Positions 10,801 to 19,400 of a stretch of DNA of 42,708 bases are shown in pieces. The DNA is from a virus. Position numbers and translations under genes: made by a program. The DNA is taken from IMG/VR virus record IMGVR_UViG_3300032323_000800, positions 1-42,708 of that record; one strand, 5' to 3'. The notes under the pieces are model-generated. The model ran no database searches. It saw only the letters and a program-made list of their open reading frames with translations, and was not told the DNA's origin. The stretch's first letter is position 1, and each line of letters starts with the position of its first letter.

Positions 10801-13800
10801 CCTCTACTGGATTTTCTTGCTCAATTTCAAATCCTGGAGGACTGATGTTAGGATCGCGAATCTTACTACCGTCAACCCAAATACCGTTACCACCTAAGAA
10901 CGAAATAATAGAACAGTTTTGAATGTATGGTGATAGTGTAATTCTTGGTTTATCATTACGTAGACCAAAGTATCCATTTCTATCCACAGTGTCATCGTTG
11001 GCATCATCAAAGGCTACGCACCAGTTAAATGTATAACTTGGAACAAGATTTGCATCTAAACCGTCACGGAAAGTGAAACCAGTCATGTATGCGCCGTTAC
11101 GAATACGGAACATGTCCTTGCCAGCGTTTAGCGGACGCACTGTTACAGAGCGTAGACTGTCGCCTACCACAGAACATAAGTCTGGAATAATAATTGGGTT
11201 GTCAATGTAGAAGTCGCCTGCGGCACACTGAATAGTAATAGGTATCTGTTGGAACCTATTAGGATCTAATGCTGGTGCAGGATCTCCCTGGAATATATTA
11301 ATTACTACATCAAACAACTCGCCAATGCGTGTCATCTCAGCAGAGTCTACAGTGATACTTGGATATTTTACTTGCGTTGGCTCAGCACCCACTGGTGTAA
11401 AGAACGGACTGATAGTTTGATTAGCAGAAATCTGCATTGCAATACGCTTGGCGTACTTATTGGCTTCTACTGTTTCAAACAACTGCTGTTGACGAACCAA
11501 AAGTGCGCTGGCATTACCCGACTCGTAGTAGGCAAGTCCTGCTTCTCTTGTACGTTCGTTGCCTGACAGAATTAAGTCAAGGATAACGGCATCAACAATT
11601 AAGCCAGTGTCTCGTGAACAAATAGCCTGATTATAGGTAAATCCTGTAAATGTATCTGCAATATATTGTATAACAGCATTAATAATAGTATTTCTATTTG
11701 TAGTACGGAACGATGTCAAATTAGCAGTAATACCACCAGCAACCCATGATGTGTCCGGTAAAGATACCGCTGGTAGTGTACCAATGCCATCTGTAATCAC
11801 TGTGGTAATGATGTTGATCAGTCCTGTTAATTCGTTGGCTGTGGTTTGGTCAGCATTGCTACCTGAAGTTATCTGCGTAACAGCATTTTGATAAGTGTCT
11901 GTAATAGTTACACCACGTACTACACGATCTACCAAATAACTTAAACGTTGTATAGCCTGCGCTGTTACACTCTGCTGTCCTGGTACTTGGGTAGTATATG
12001 TACTACCATCAAGAGTTATCCAATAAGCATCTGCAGAACGCACTGTGGCGCTGTTACCTTGATATAAAATGTCATAGGTTAAGCCATCAACAATGTATCC
12101 TACATCACGTGAACACTTGACATTATCGTAGACAAAGTCCTGGAATGTAGTTTGAATAAATGTAATAGTTCCATCAATAATACCCTGACGATCTGCTATA
12201 AGTTCTGTACGTGCTGTCTGTAAATTTGCATCTGCAAAAGTTACATCTGGATTGATTGCTGTCGGTAGTGCAGTTAATCCGTTTTCAACTACGTTGGCAA
12301 TAATACCAATTAATTCTACTGCTTGATTAACTTCAGATGTTCCTGCCACTGCAGGCAGAGGACCTTCAAGAGAAATAGATTCAGCAGTGACAAAACTACC
12401 ACCAAAGTCTGGAGCAGGACTATTCCAAGTTACAAACGCTTCAAAAGTAGAAGCAAATGGCTCCCACTCTCCTGAGATTGTACCAGTATGTGTTGTACCA
12501 CCGACAACTACTGAAAAAGTCGATCCGACTGGGAATTCAATGATTGACACATAACCAAATCCGCTCCAATTTGTAGTGTTAAGACGAATTTTATTAACTG
12601 ATCCAAAATTAACTGTGCTGGATACTGTTACTCCGTTTGAAGTGTAATCTGTTGGACTGCTGTAAGTAACAGGGCTTAGTGAGATTGCTACGCCTACTTG
12701 AGGGACGCCGTTATATGCTTCTACTATGCTGATATTAATAATATTAGCAGTGTCTGCATGACTTCCGCCTAGTGTTTGTCCTACGGTTTTAGAAGTTGTT
12801 AGAGTTACAGTGCTAGTATTGATAACTGTGTTAGATACAGTAACTTCTGTGCCGTTAACGTAAATGTTGTAAGGTTCTGATACAGTGAACAAGGCTGTAA
12901 ATTTAGCAAGGAACGCTGTACCATTGCTGTTACCTGTGGCTTCTAATGTTAATGTATTTTCAGTCCAATCGGTAACTGTAAATGCATTAGTAGCACCTGA
13001 ACCTTTAGTATACACCACGCGATCCTGACTTGGAGTTACACTAACACCTAATAACACATTATCAACTATGGTTGATAGATACTCGTAGGCATTCTTAGTT
13101 TGGAATATTTGATCATTAACCTGTGTAGTTGTACCAACCCAGTATGCTCCTGCGGCTGTGCGTGTAGCAGTGTTACCGCCATACAGAATATCGTAAGTTA
13201 ATGCATCGGCAATATAACGTGTGTCTCTCTTACACTTATCACTGTCATAGATAAACTGGTCAAATGTTGTAGTTAGATATGTACTAGTGTTAGTAATAAT
13301 TGTTGGTTTAGCAGTTGCTAGAGCGTTAGTTGCTGAAACAATATTGGCATTTACCCAACTTAAACTTGGTAAAGTAGGTGTTGGTAGTGAATTAGTGTCG
13401 CCTGCAGTAATAACGTCAATATATAATTGTAAATCGTCGTTAATTAATGTGGCTTCAACTGTGGTAGCATTACCACCTGGACCTACGCCCTGTTGTGTTG
13501 TAGTGTTGCCCGATGTAGGTGTTACAGCAATACCTTGTACAACATTTTCAATTACTGTCTGTAAATGTGTATACGCATTAATTGTGGCAGTTGCCTGTCC
13601 AGCACCTAACTGGCTTACTGAACCAACAAAATATGCTCGAGCACCTGCTACGCTGGCCGAGTTACCACCGTAGATGATATCGTAAGTTAACCCGTCAACA
13701 ATAAATCCAACGTCTCTGCGGCATTTAACTTGATCGTAGGGTTCTGCTCCAACCAGGCCAACAGTAATCGCACTTATGCCTCGATTAAAACCACTTGTTG

Positions 13801-16381
13801 ACCCATATGGGTTAGATGTAAATGATATATATACCCATGCACCGGTAGGTCCAAAATCTGAAATTGATGTAATGGTTCCAGTAATTGTTAGTCCAGCATC
13901 ACGATCAGTGAACGAAACCGGTGTTCCGACGGATTGCGAAATAAAATTAGCATAACCGGCTGTATTAGGCCATCTACTTAAGTCAAGTCTTAGGAGTCCA
14001 TCTGTGGCCGGCGGATCTGCAGACCAGACTATTCCGTTGGTTGTGTAATCAACGCCTTCAGTGTACGTGGCTCCTGCTGGTGGAGTATTTGCGTTAACAT
14101 ATGCAACAACTTCATCTTGTAAAAATGCTCTGTTGTTAATCAATTGATTCTTAGCATTAATTACGTTTTGACTTGCGGTAGTTGGGTTAGGGAACACTAG
14201 TGCGTCGGCAGATGTTTCAGTGGATACTACTCCGTTTTGAAAAATATCAATAATTTCATCAAAGGCTGCGCTAACACGATTTACAGTAGTACCATTTGCG
14301 GCTACTGCTGTTAATGACTGTGTCTTAGCAAAACGAATGGCTTCTAAGGTTTGTAAATTTTGACCTGCTAACACATAACTAGAGTTAGCACGTTGGTAGG
14401 CTAATCCTGAAGTTACAGCGTTATAGTTTGTACCTAATGCGGCATCAAAACGTGCGGCATCGATAATAATACCTAAATCACGCTCGCAGGTGTCTTTAAC
14501 ACCATAGTTATAAACATAACCGGTAAACTGTTTGTTAATATAAGCAGTAACAGCATCTGCTAGGAAATTACGATTAGACTGTAATAAATCTCTTGCATCG
14601 ATATTGTTTTGATCAACGCCTGCAGGTGCGGTGAATACGATAGCATCTGTGCTGTCATCGCCTTCGGCATTGTCGAGAATATCTAAAATTTCATCAAATG
14701 CTAATGTTAATCGTTGTCTTGCTACGGCGCTAGAATCTACAGTAGCACTTAGCGATTGAACAGAAACGCCCATTGCAAAACCTGGGTAATCTGTGGTACC
14801 ATTTACTGTATAAGAGTTAACGTTGTCAAAGGTCCATGCCGTTGTTGTGGTAAATGTATATGTAATTCCGCCTGCAACAAAATTAAATGTTGTGCCTGAT
14901 GGTAATCCTATCAGTTGATTGAACAATGCAGTATTAGTCCACTGTGCTGTTGTTGCAGATAGTTGAGGAGTTCCTAAGTTAGTAAAACCTGTTCCGTTAG
15001 GTAAGTTATAATCCACTCCGCCAGTTGCAGAGAAAGATATAGGAGTTCCTGTTACACTGGCCAAGACTTGTGTCTTAGCATACTGGAATGCGGCTTTAGT
15101 CTGTAGTAACTGATTGTTTTGTAAGTAGTTTGCGTTAGCACGTAGGTATGCACGGCCTGCAACTACACTATTATAGTTTGTACCTAGCACCATGTCAAAA
15201 CCAGCGGCATCTAGCAATAAGCCAGTATCACGACGGCATTTGTCTGTGTCGTAGGTAAAGTCGCTGAAGTTTGTGTTAATCCAAGCAATTACTTCAGCAC
15301 GTAAGAATGATCTGTTAGCCTGTAGTTTATCTTTGGCTGCAGAACGATTTGCATCTACACCTGTTGGGTTAGGATAAACAATAGCATCAGTGCTGTCGTC
15401 AATACCTTCATTTTCAAGAATATCAACGATTTCGTTGAAAGCAAGATTATAACGACTCAATGCGGTAGAATTGGTTACATAGGCAAGGCCCTCTTCTTGT
15501 GCTTTTAAAATAGCAGATTTTGTTTGAAGAATTTGATTGTCTATTAGATAAGCACTGTTAGCACGACGATATGAAAGTCCTGTGGTCACAGCATTAAAGT
15601 TTGTACCTAATGTAAAGTCAAATCCCACTGCATCAATAATAAAACCTAGATCTCTACGGCATTTATCTTCGTCATATTGGAAGTTAACAAAGTTGGCATC
15701 AATCCATTTAATAACTTGACTTTGGATAAAACTACGATTGGCTTCTAGTAAACGTTTTGCATTATAAGCACTTTGCCCTGGATCTGTTAGAGGACGTAGA
15801 CCTAAACTGGCTGCAATTTGAGCACCGCGTTTTAGTGTACGAACTGGAGCATTGATACCATCATTAGCATCGTCACCTTTTCTATCACTAACGTAAACAC
15901 GGTTACCACCAAAACTATCTGCTGAGCCCCATTCTAGATTGCCGTTACCATCTAGGCTTAATACACTGCGATCAATAGGTTGGAAACTAGGAAGTTTTAA
16001 TGAGTAACTAAAACTTACATCGTCGGGTGCTTTAATTTCTACATAGTTACTGTTGTTAGCGTCATTAAATCGGATCGCTTTTTGATCCTTCATTGTTAAT
16101 CGTTCTGTAAACTCAGTACCTGTAGCAGTTACTTCAAACTCTGTTACACCATCAACTTTTGCAATAATTTTACTAGGTGTAGCACCGCCATCGTCGCTGG
16201 CTGTAATGCTAGTATCACGTTCAAAAGTTGTTTTTGTAATGTCTAATACAGTATTGTCTTCTTTCTTTAAAAAAACTTTACCGTCTGCGGTATTCAGCGC
16301 AATTTCGCCTTGTACCAGTGAACCTGCGCTTGGTGCAACTCCTGAGTTGCTGTTACGCTTAAAAAGGATTCTAGATGCCAT
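4859..16381 (-). CDS. Giant modular tail-fibre / virion-surface protein (3840 aa)
   Basis: This is one of the longest ORFs expected in a phage of this type. The ATG at 16381-16379 has a GAGGAA ribosome binding site. Modules in order: a fibre N-terminus (MASRILFKRNSNSG..., then QGEIALNTADGKVF); a beta-helix-like start (VYVSDRKGDDANDGINAPV, about residues 162-180); seven copies of a module centred on CxRDxGxIxD (about 240-1600); a second beta-helix-like stretch (IIIPDLCSVVGDSLRS, about 1715-1780); a long Thr/Ser/Gly-rich beta region; one FNLVDANATTVNF repeat; two TVTNTMLAGSIANAKL repeats; and a Cys-containing C-terminal domain starting at YADLAENY (about 3715). The composition suggests a trimeric, elongated receptor-binding or surface fibre. 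The C-terminal domain may be a chaperone or knob. Function is inferred from architecture only. Confidence 0.85.
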   Translation of the reverse strand: MASRILFKRNSNSGVAPSAGSLVQGEIALNTADGKVFLKKEDNTVLDITKTTFERDTSITASDDGGATPSKIIAKVDGVTEFEVTATGTEFTERLTMKDQKAIRFNDANNSNYVEIKAPDDVSFSYSLKLPSFQPIDRSVLSLDGNGNLEWGSADSFGGNRVYVSDRKGDDANDGINAPVRTLKRGAQIAASLGLRPLTDPGQSAYNAKRLLEANRSFIQSQVIKWIDANFVNFQYDEDKCRRDLGFIIDAVGFDFTLGTNFNAVTTGLSYRRANSAYLIDNQILQTKSAILKAQEEGLAYVTNSTALSRYNLAFNEIVDILENEGIDDSTDAIVYPNPTGVDANRSAAKDKLQANRSFLRAEVIAWINTNFSDFTYDTDKCRRDTGLLLDAAGFDMVLGTNYNSVVAGRAYLRANANYLQNNQLLQTKAAFQYAKTQVLASVTGTPISFSATGGVDYNLPNGTGFTNLGTPQLSATTAQWTNTALFNQLIGLPSGTTFNFVAGGITYTFTTTTAWTFDNVNSYTVNGTTDYPGFAMGVSVQSLSATVDSSAVARQRLTLAFDEILDILDNAEGDDSTDAIVFTAPAGVDQNNIDARDLLQSNRNFLADAVTAYINKQFTGYVYNYGVKDTCERDLGIIIDAARFDAALGTNYNAVTSGLAYQRANSSYVLAGQNLQTLEAIRFAKTQSLTAVAANGTTVNRVSAAFDEIIDIFQNGVVSTETSADALVFPNPTTASQNVINAKNQLINNRAFLQDEVVAYVNANTPPAGATYTEGVDYTTNGIVWSADPPATDGLLRLDLSRWPNTAGYANFISQSVGTPVSFTDRDAGLTITGTITSISDFGPTGAWVYISFTSNPYGSTSGFNRGISAITVGLVGAEPYDQVKCRRDVGFIVDGLTYDIIYGGNSASVAGARAYFVGSVSQLGAGQATATINAYTHLQTVIENVVQGIAVTPTSGNTTTQQGVGPGGNATTVEATLINDDLQLYIDVITAGDTNSLPTPTLPSLSWVNANIVSATNALATAKPTIITNTSTYLTTTFDQFIYDSDKCKRDTRYIADALTYDILYGGNTATRTAAGAYWVGTTTQVNDQIFQTKNAYEYLSTIVDNVLLGVSVTPSQDRVVYTKGSGATNAFTVTDWTENTLTLEATGNSNGTAFLAKFTALFTVSEPYNIYVNGTEVTVSNTVINTSTVTLTTSKTVGQTLGGSHADTANIINISIVEAYNGVPQVGVAISLSPVTYSSPTDYTSNGVTVSSTVNFGSVNKIRLNTTNWSGFGYVSIIEFPVGSTFSVVVGGTTHTGTISGEWEPFASTFEAFVTWNSPAPDFGGSFVTAESISLEGPLPAVAGTSEVNQAVELIGIIANVVENGLTALPTAINPDVTFADANLQTARTELIADRQGIIDGTITFIQTTFQDFVYDNVKCSRDVGYIVDGLTYDILYQGNSATVRSADAYWITLDGSTYTTQVPGQQSVTAQAIQRLSYLVDRVVRGVTITDTYQNAVTQITSGSNADQTTANELTGLINIITTVITDGIGTLPAVSLPDTSWVAGGITANLTSFRTTNRNTIINAVIQYIADTFTGFTYNQAICSRDTGLIVDAVILDLILSGNERTREAGLAYYESGNASALLVRQQQLFETVEANKYAKRIAMQISANQTISPFFTPVGAEPTQVKYPSITVDSAEMTRIGELFDVVINIFQGDPAPALDPNRFQQIPITIQCAAGDFYIDNPIIIPDLCSVVGDSLRSVTVRPLNAGKDMFRIRNGAYMTGFTFRDGLDANLVPSYTFNWCVAFDDANDDTVDRNGYFGLRNDKPRITLSPYIQNCSIISFLGGNGIWVDGSKIRDPNISPPGFEIEQENPVEGATPPQGKSMVANAFTMVSFGGTGWLCSNDGYAQVVSCFQIFCLNGSYTQSGGYLSITNSATNFGLYALRSSGFSPNAFSFDRAFVANTGTSGGRVTLTTIGQARIPTAQFVLKFRNADTDADVTNNFKSASTELTFNAATDVNPVSNLITIDNHGLLNGDSVVYESDYLTVSGNTVIPGMIDNSIYYVSIVSLNTFRLFNDNGLAFPVDITGTGIGTQRITKNVEEFFVETVETSHNVYQELTLPPGPSYTFGIGTAITGTTGAFTNNAYVLSWNNTTRKLIISNELTTVGEEQQRVKFTTLSTITTDQSPSPFTAIPISAVADRTDLYTATFKTNSTKTASQIQSPGGTIGLKCNFHRPSILNSSSHTWEYAGSGTDYNALPQNGGQGVLAFEQFTELPGRVYSSGTDEFGNFKVGDFIKAENNTGKITFRTEVTVGQLNVLRLSLSSIEISAISNDIGLGDNEIGGASDTRLPTQRSVRLFINNRLGNVLDKAVSTNAVAGALVQLNSQGLINADLIPPLRGVTTYATTEFGGRLLLSEKIPPVEVFNGDNASETYQQQTLTLTGGTLTAVVGDIITQNGTTGSGRVKEAVTGGTSVTLYGVTGTFTEDNAAQTIRKNGTTVTGVYPSGLTAVAEIVDNYFLNNDNSSQFLILDGPGYAFTNGNNIKSAIGLAEGEITEYREGVLYSLNLSTLNGGSSYTPGSGSQTYTNVSLTNVSGTGTGATADITVTNGAVSDVSIISGGSGYDAGDIVSASSSNIGGSGSGFQITVSRADTRLYVELIGDKTKFNASTASPDFFADNNAPVDTIANLATFATFTFNAQSTGSGGDVNTTTSRITLSGHGLSNGDAVIYSNQSNTSIGGLVNNRGYFIKVIDSSTVELYSNYALGAGDQILFTSSSTGNHTLTRNIVTIGTTNLCFFRIAGHGLSAGDPVLISGSDLPAGLVSGNYYFIGSVSVNTFTLHTLRSNALASVGGTTTGKVTVTDVGSGSATFTLQNVTFTDTINDSSKFAANWGSVSVTTIDASNVVSGVFATSRLAGTGTANDQTFLRGDSEWALAVQGIRKVTDSAISLTGDSYVDGLNTVYYNVPVLDVEKVDGDGGDTNFTNYGVARYDKSQFTVGRALNTPADPGTISIKTGVIDAGFLSGQPGTYYTNPDNLSKAVPVLKGGTGLTTYNQGDLIVATAGGALTQLGIGAINSVLTSNGTNPSWSTTLALGGDLTAPGAVFNGNIQSTSTTTGSVRITGGIGMTGNAFIGGNLTVSGAINFNSSLSITGDDAAITLSPGGTGTVSIQPAGVTTIGTLGIQTSLVGNLNAVANQQTINFAPTGTLSAITINPAGTLTLGAGAAGGIVVSSDITSSGDIAVNGGDITTTATTFNLVDANATTVNFARAGTAITIGANNLGTTTVRNNLTVTGDLTVNGTNSTISATSVTIADNAIQLAQRTTPTDAVANGGGIILKGTTDHTILWDTANANWTLSEHVNISTGKAFKVNNVNVLTATGLGTSVVSSSLTSVGTLSSGTWNAGVIAGQYGGTGVANTGKTITIGGNLTTSGAFNTTITVTNTTNVTLPTSGTLVGSNDTGTVTNTMLAGSIANAKLTNSSITLNGTLVNLGDTVTITSNLPNALTVGTGLVLDSGTTFNGSAARTISIANTVATTSGIQTLTNKTFTDSSTLFQDDADNTKKMSFELSGVSTGVTRTLTVPNVNGTIITTGDTSTVTNTMLAGSIANAKLANSTISGISLGSNLNTLTAGSFLTWSVGTNYNGSAASTLAVNATNANTGNTVVNRDASGNFSAGTITATLSGLASAATNIRVSATDYAGSTSSAANTVALRDANQDIFANLFRGTATTARYADLAENYRADAEIEAGTVVCFGGEAEVTTCNVDGCRKVAGIVSTNPAYLMNSDLQGEKVVALALQGRVPCKVTGKIRKGDMLVAAGNGHARAEEDPKLGQVIGKALENFDGESGVIEVVVGRM
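5594..5638 (-). repeat. 45-bp direct repeat, copy 1 (encodes NTMLAGSIANAKL)
   Basis: This segment is nearly identical (two differences by eye) to 5996-6040 in the same orientation, about 400 bp away. Both encode the peptide VTNTMLAGSIANAKL inside the giant fibre protein. It is a recent or conserved internal duplication and a possible site for in-frame recombination. Confidence 0.85.
5996..6040 (-). repeat. 45-bp direct repeat, copy 2 (encodes NTMLAGSIANAKL)
   Basis: Second copy of the repeat at 5594-5638. The differences I see are silent (GCA/GCG and GCC/GCT-type changes in the plus-strand reading), so protein-level selection is preserving the module. Confidence 0.85.
11580..15665 (-). repeat. 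Seven copies of a CxRDxGxIxD protein module in the giant fibre
   Basis: Seven related segments are encoded near 15655, 15235, 14485, 13725, 13235, 12115 and 11620. Each contains Cys-x-Arg-Asp-x-Gly/Arg-x-Ile/Leu-x-Asp followed by a D-x-x-(L/Y)-G-(T/G)-N stretch and an Ala-Tyr pair, for example CRRDLGFIIDAVGFDFTLG and CSRDVGYIVDGLTYDILY. They fall into two subtypes: LGTNxNxV (the first three) and YxGNSA/YGGNTA (later copies). The copies are spaced unevenly and have other beta-rich inserts between them. Function is unknown. Confidence 0.85.
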
Positions 16382-16410
16382 AATATTCCTCGTTTTTCCT
16401 TATCAAATCT

Positions 16411-16418
16411 TATTTACC
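16411..16418 (-). promoter_or_regulatory. Possible late promoter box (GGTAAATA) for the giant fibre gene
   Basis: GGTAAATA on the minus strand lies 30 bp before the ATG of the 3840-residue protein, in the only gap between the two giant genes. It departs from NATAAATA at one position, so it is a weaker candidate than the other boxes in this window. The spacing to the start codon is right, and the gap has no terminator. Confidence 0.4.
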
Positions 16419-16444
16419 GGTTTTAAATCTTATCCATTTAATTC

Positions 16445-19400
16445 TTAGTAAGTACCACAATCAATTACGTCTGTCCAAACTGGAACACCTTGTGCAGTAG
16501 TAGTCAATATTGCATTACTTGTTTGCTGGTTAGTTCCTGTGTATGGATTTTCATAATCACTGCCCGCTGTGCTTTCTAAAGGTGAAGTACTATTACCATA
16601 TACTATACCTCTAGCGTTAAATTGACCTGCTCCAGTACCGCCGCTAGGCACAGCCAATTCGTTATCAAACAACACAGTACCGCGCAGTGTTAATGCATTA
16701 GCACTTAAATTGCCTTCAATGTTTACGTTTTCGCTAACAGCCAAACCGCCTGTGACTACTACAGAACCAGTGGTTGAATCTGTACTACTAATACCAGCAG
16801 TAAATCTAGTTTGGCCATTAGAATCTAATGTAGTAAACGCACCGGTACCTCTTACGCTGGCTCCAATATTTGTGTTATTAATATTACCAGTTGTAGTTGG
16901 ATTTACAGTTAAACCGCCCTGTGGTTCTATAATTACTCGTCCAGTTCCTTGAGGACTGATAACAAAGTCATTGTCTTCGCCACTGGTGTTTAAAGATGTC
17001 AGTGTTAAGTTACCATTAACTGTTAAATCTTGATTAATTTCAGTGTTACCGTCAACTGTTAATGCATGATTAATAGTAGTTGTACCTGAACTAGCACCAA
17101 TATTGATAGATGAAGCGGTTCCTGCAAAGTAAATGGTAGTTGCTGTAGTGTCTGCAATGTAAGCCGTAGTGTCTGATACACTAATACGGCTAACGCCACT
17201 ATCTGCGGCGCCCACTGTTAGTACACCAAATACATTTGCATCATGTTTGATGTTTGTCTGGCCACCTAAAATGCTACCAATATTAATGGTACTGGCTTCT
17301 CCACCAAAATTAATATTTTGTGCTACAGTATTCAATAGATCAAAACTGGTGCTTTCTGTTTCAACACTAGAACCAACGTTAGTACCGCCTAAGAAGTTAA
17401 ATTTATCACCGTCAAAACTAATGGTACCGCCTGCTAAGTCGATAGTGCCACCGCTTAGATACAAATCACGGAAACGATTTGTTGGACTACCTAAGTCGTA
17501 AGCGATATTAGTATCTGGAATAATATGTCCACCTACTGTAGTTTGCCCTGTAACAGTTAATGCATCACCCACAGTAACCATACTTGTAACAGCACCAATA
17601 TTAACTGTGGCAGCATTGCCTGCAAAATTAACAGTTGTAGCGCCGCTGTTAATTAAATTAAATGAGCTTTGATTGGTAGTAATATCGCCACCTTGTACTT
17701 CTAAATCTCCTACTACTTGTAGATCGTGTTTGACACTGGTAGTACCACTACTTGAACCAATATTAACTTGAGTGGCTGCGCCACCAAAATTAATAGTAGT
17801 TGCGGTGGTATCTAGCAGATTAAATGTAGATTGATTTGTAGTCAAATCTCCACCTTTGATCTGTAGATCTCCTTCTAGTGTGGTACTGCCGTCTACTGTT
17901 AAATTGTTGTTAACATTAGTTGTGCCTGTTGTAGAACCAATTTCTACTAAGGTTGCGGCACCGCCCATGTATAGGTTTTCAACAAAAGTATTTGTTAGAT
18001 AAAAACTTGTGTCTGCACTATCAATACGTGCTACTGTTGAATCTGCTGAACCTAGTGTTAATACACCGGCAACATTCAAACTGTGATTAATATTTGTGGA
18101 ACCATTTGTGTTTCCAATATTAACCTGTGTTGCGGCGCCACCTAAATTAATCGTATTAGCAGTGGTATTCAACAAATTAAATGTTAGAGCACTGGTGTTT
18201 AAATCGGCGCCGTCGATTCTTAAGTCGTCTTCGATAACAACATCCTGACGGAATGTAGTTGTACCAGTTCCTGAACCGATGGTAATTGTTGAGGCTGCTC
18301 CAGCAAAGTTAACAGTGGTTGCTGTTTCGTTAATTAAATTAAAGGTTGTTTGATCTGTGATTAAATCACCGCCTTTAACAGTTAAATCACCGTCAAGAAT
18401 TGTTGCCGCACTCTTGATTGTTGTTGTGCCAGTTGCTTCACCAACGTTGATAATTGTGGCTGCGGCAAATGCACTAACTGTAGTTGCGTTGGCTGGTAAC
18501 AGATTAAAGTTAACATTACTTGTGCCTAATGTGTCACTGTTAATAGTTAAATTTTGACCAACAGTTAAGTTATTGTTAACAGTAGTTGTACCTAGACTGC
18601 TACCAATGCTGATAGTTTGTGCGCTACCACCCATGTTTAATTCGGATGCGCCGCTGGTTACGAAATTAAACACACTTTGATTTGTAGTAATATCGCCACC
18701 GTTTACCGCAAGGTCGCCATCAACTTGAACAGTGCTGTTGCGTAGTTGAATTGTACCTGTATCAGCACCCATTACTATACTAGTTGCTGCCTGACCAATG
18801 TTTAATGTTGTAGCAGTGTCGTTGATCAAATTAAATGTTGTTTGATTTGTAACTAAATCACCACCCTGAATTTCCACATCGAATGCAAAAGTTCCTTGAC
18901 CTTCAACTAATAAGTCATTGGCTGTGATATCTCCAGTTATACCATTTAAAATAACTGTGCTGTTGTCTCCAAAAAAACTGCCTTTGAAATTACCTACCAC
19001 ATCACCTGCTCGAATTTCTCCGTTTAATGTAGTAATACTGTTTACGTTACCAATATTAATAGTATTAGCAGAACCTGCAAAGTTTACTGTAGTTACTGTG
19101 TCGTTGATTAAATTAAATGATAGAGCATTAGTGGTTAGATTACCGGCTGCTCCAGTGAACACAGAGTTTACATCTAAATCTCCGTTGATCTGTGTATTAT
19201 TTCTAATAGTTGTTGTGCCGTTTGGCTGACCTAAAGAATTTACAGCACCCATAGTTATTGCTGTTGCTTGTCCACCAAAATTAATAGTTGTTGCTGTGTT
19301 GTTTATTAATTCAAATGTTGTTGGCACAGTATTCACTGGTCCAACACCTTCCCAACTAATTGCTAGTACCTCACCGCCGCTGACTCCATCAACTACTGGT

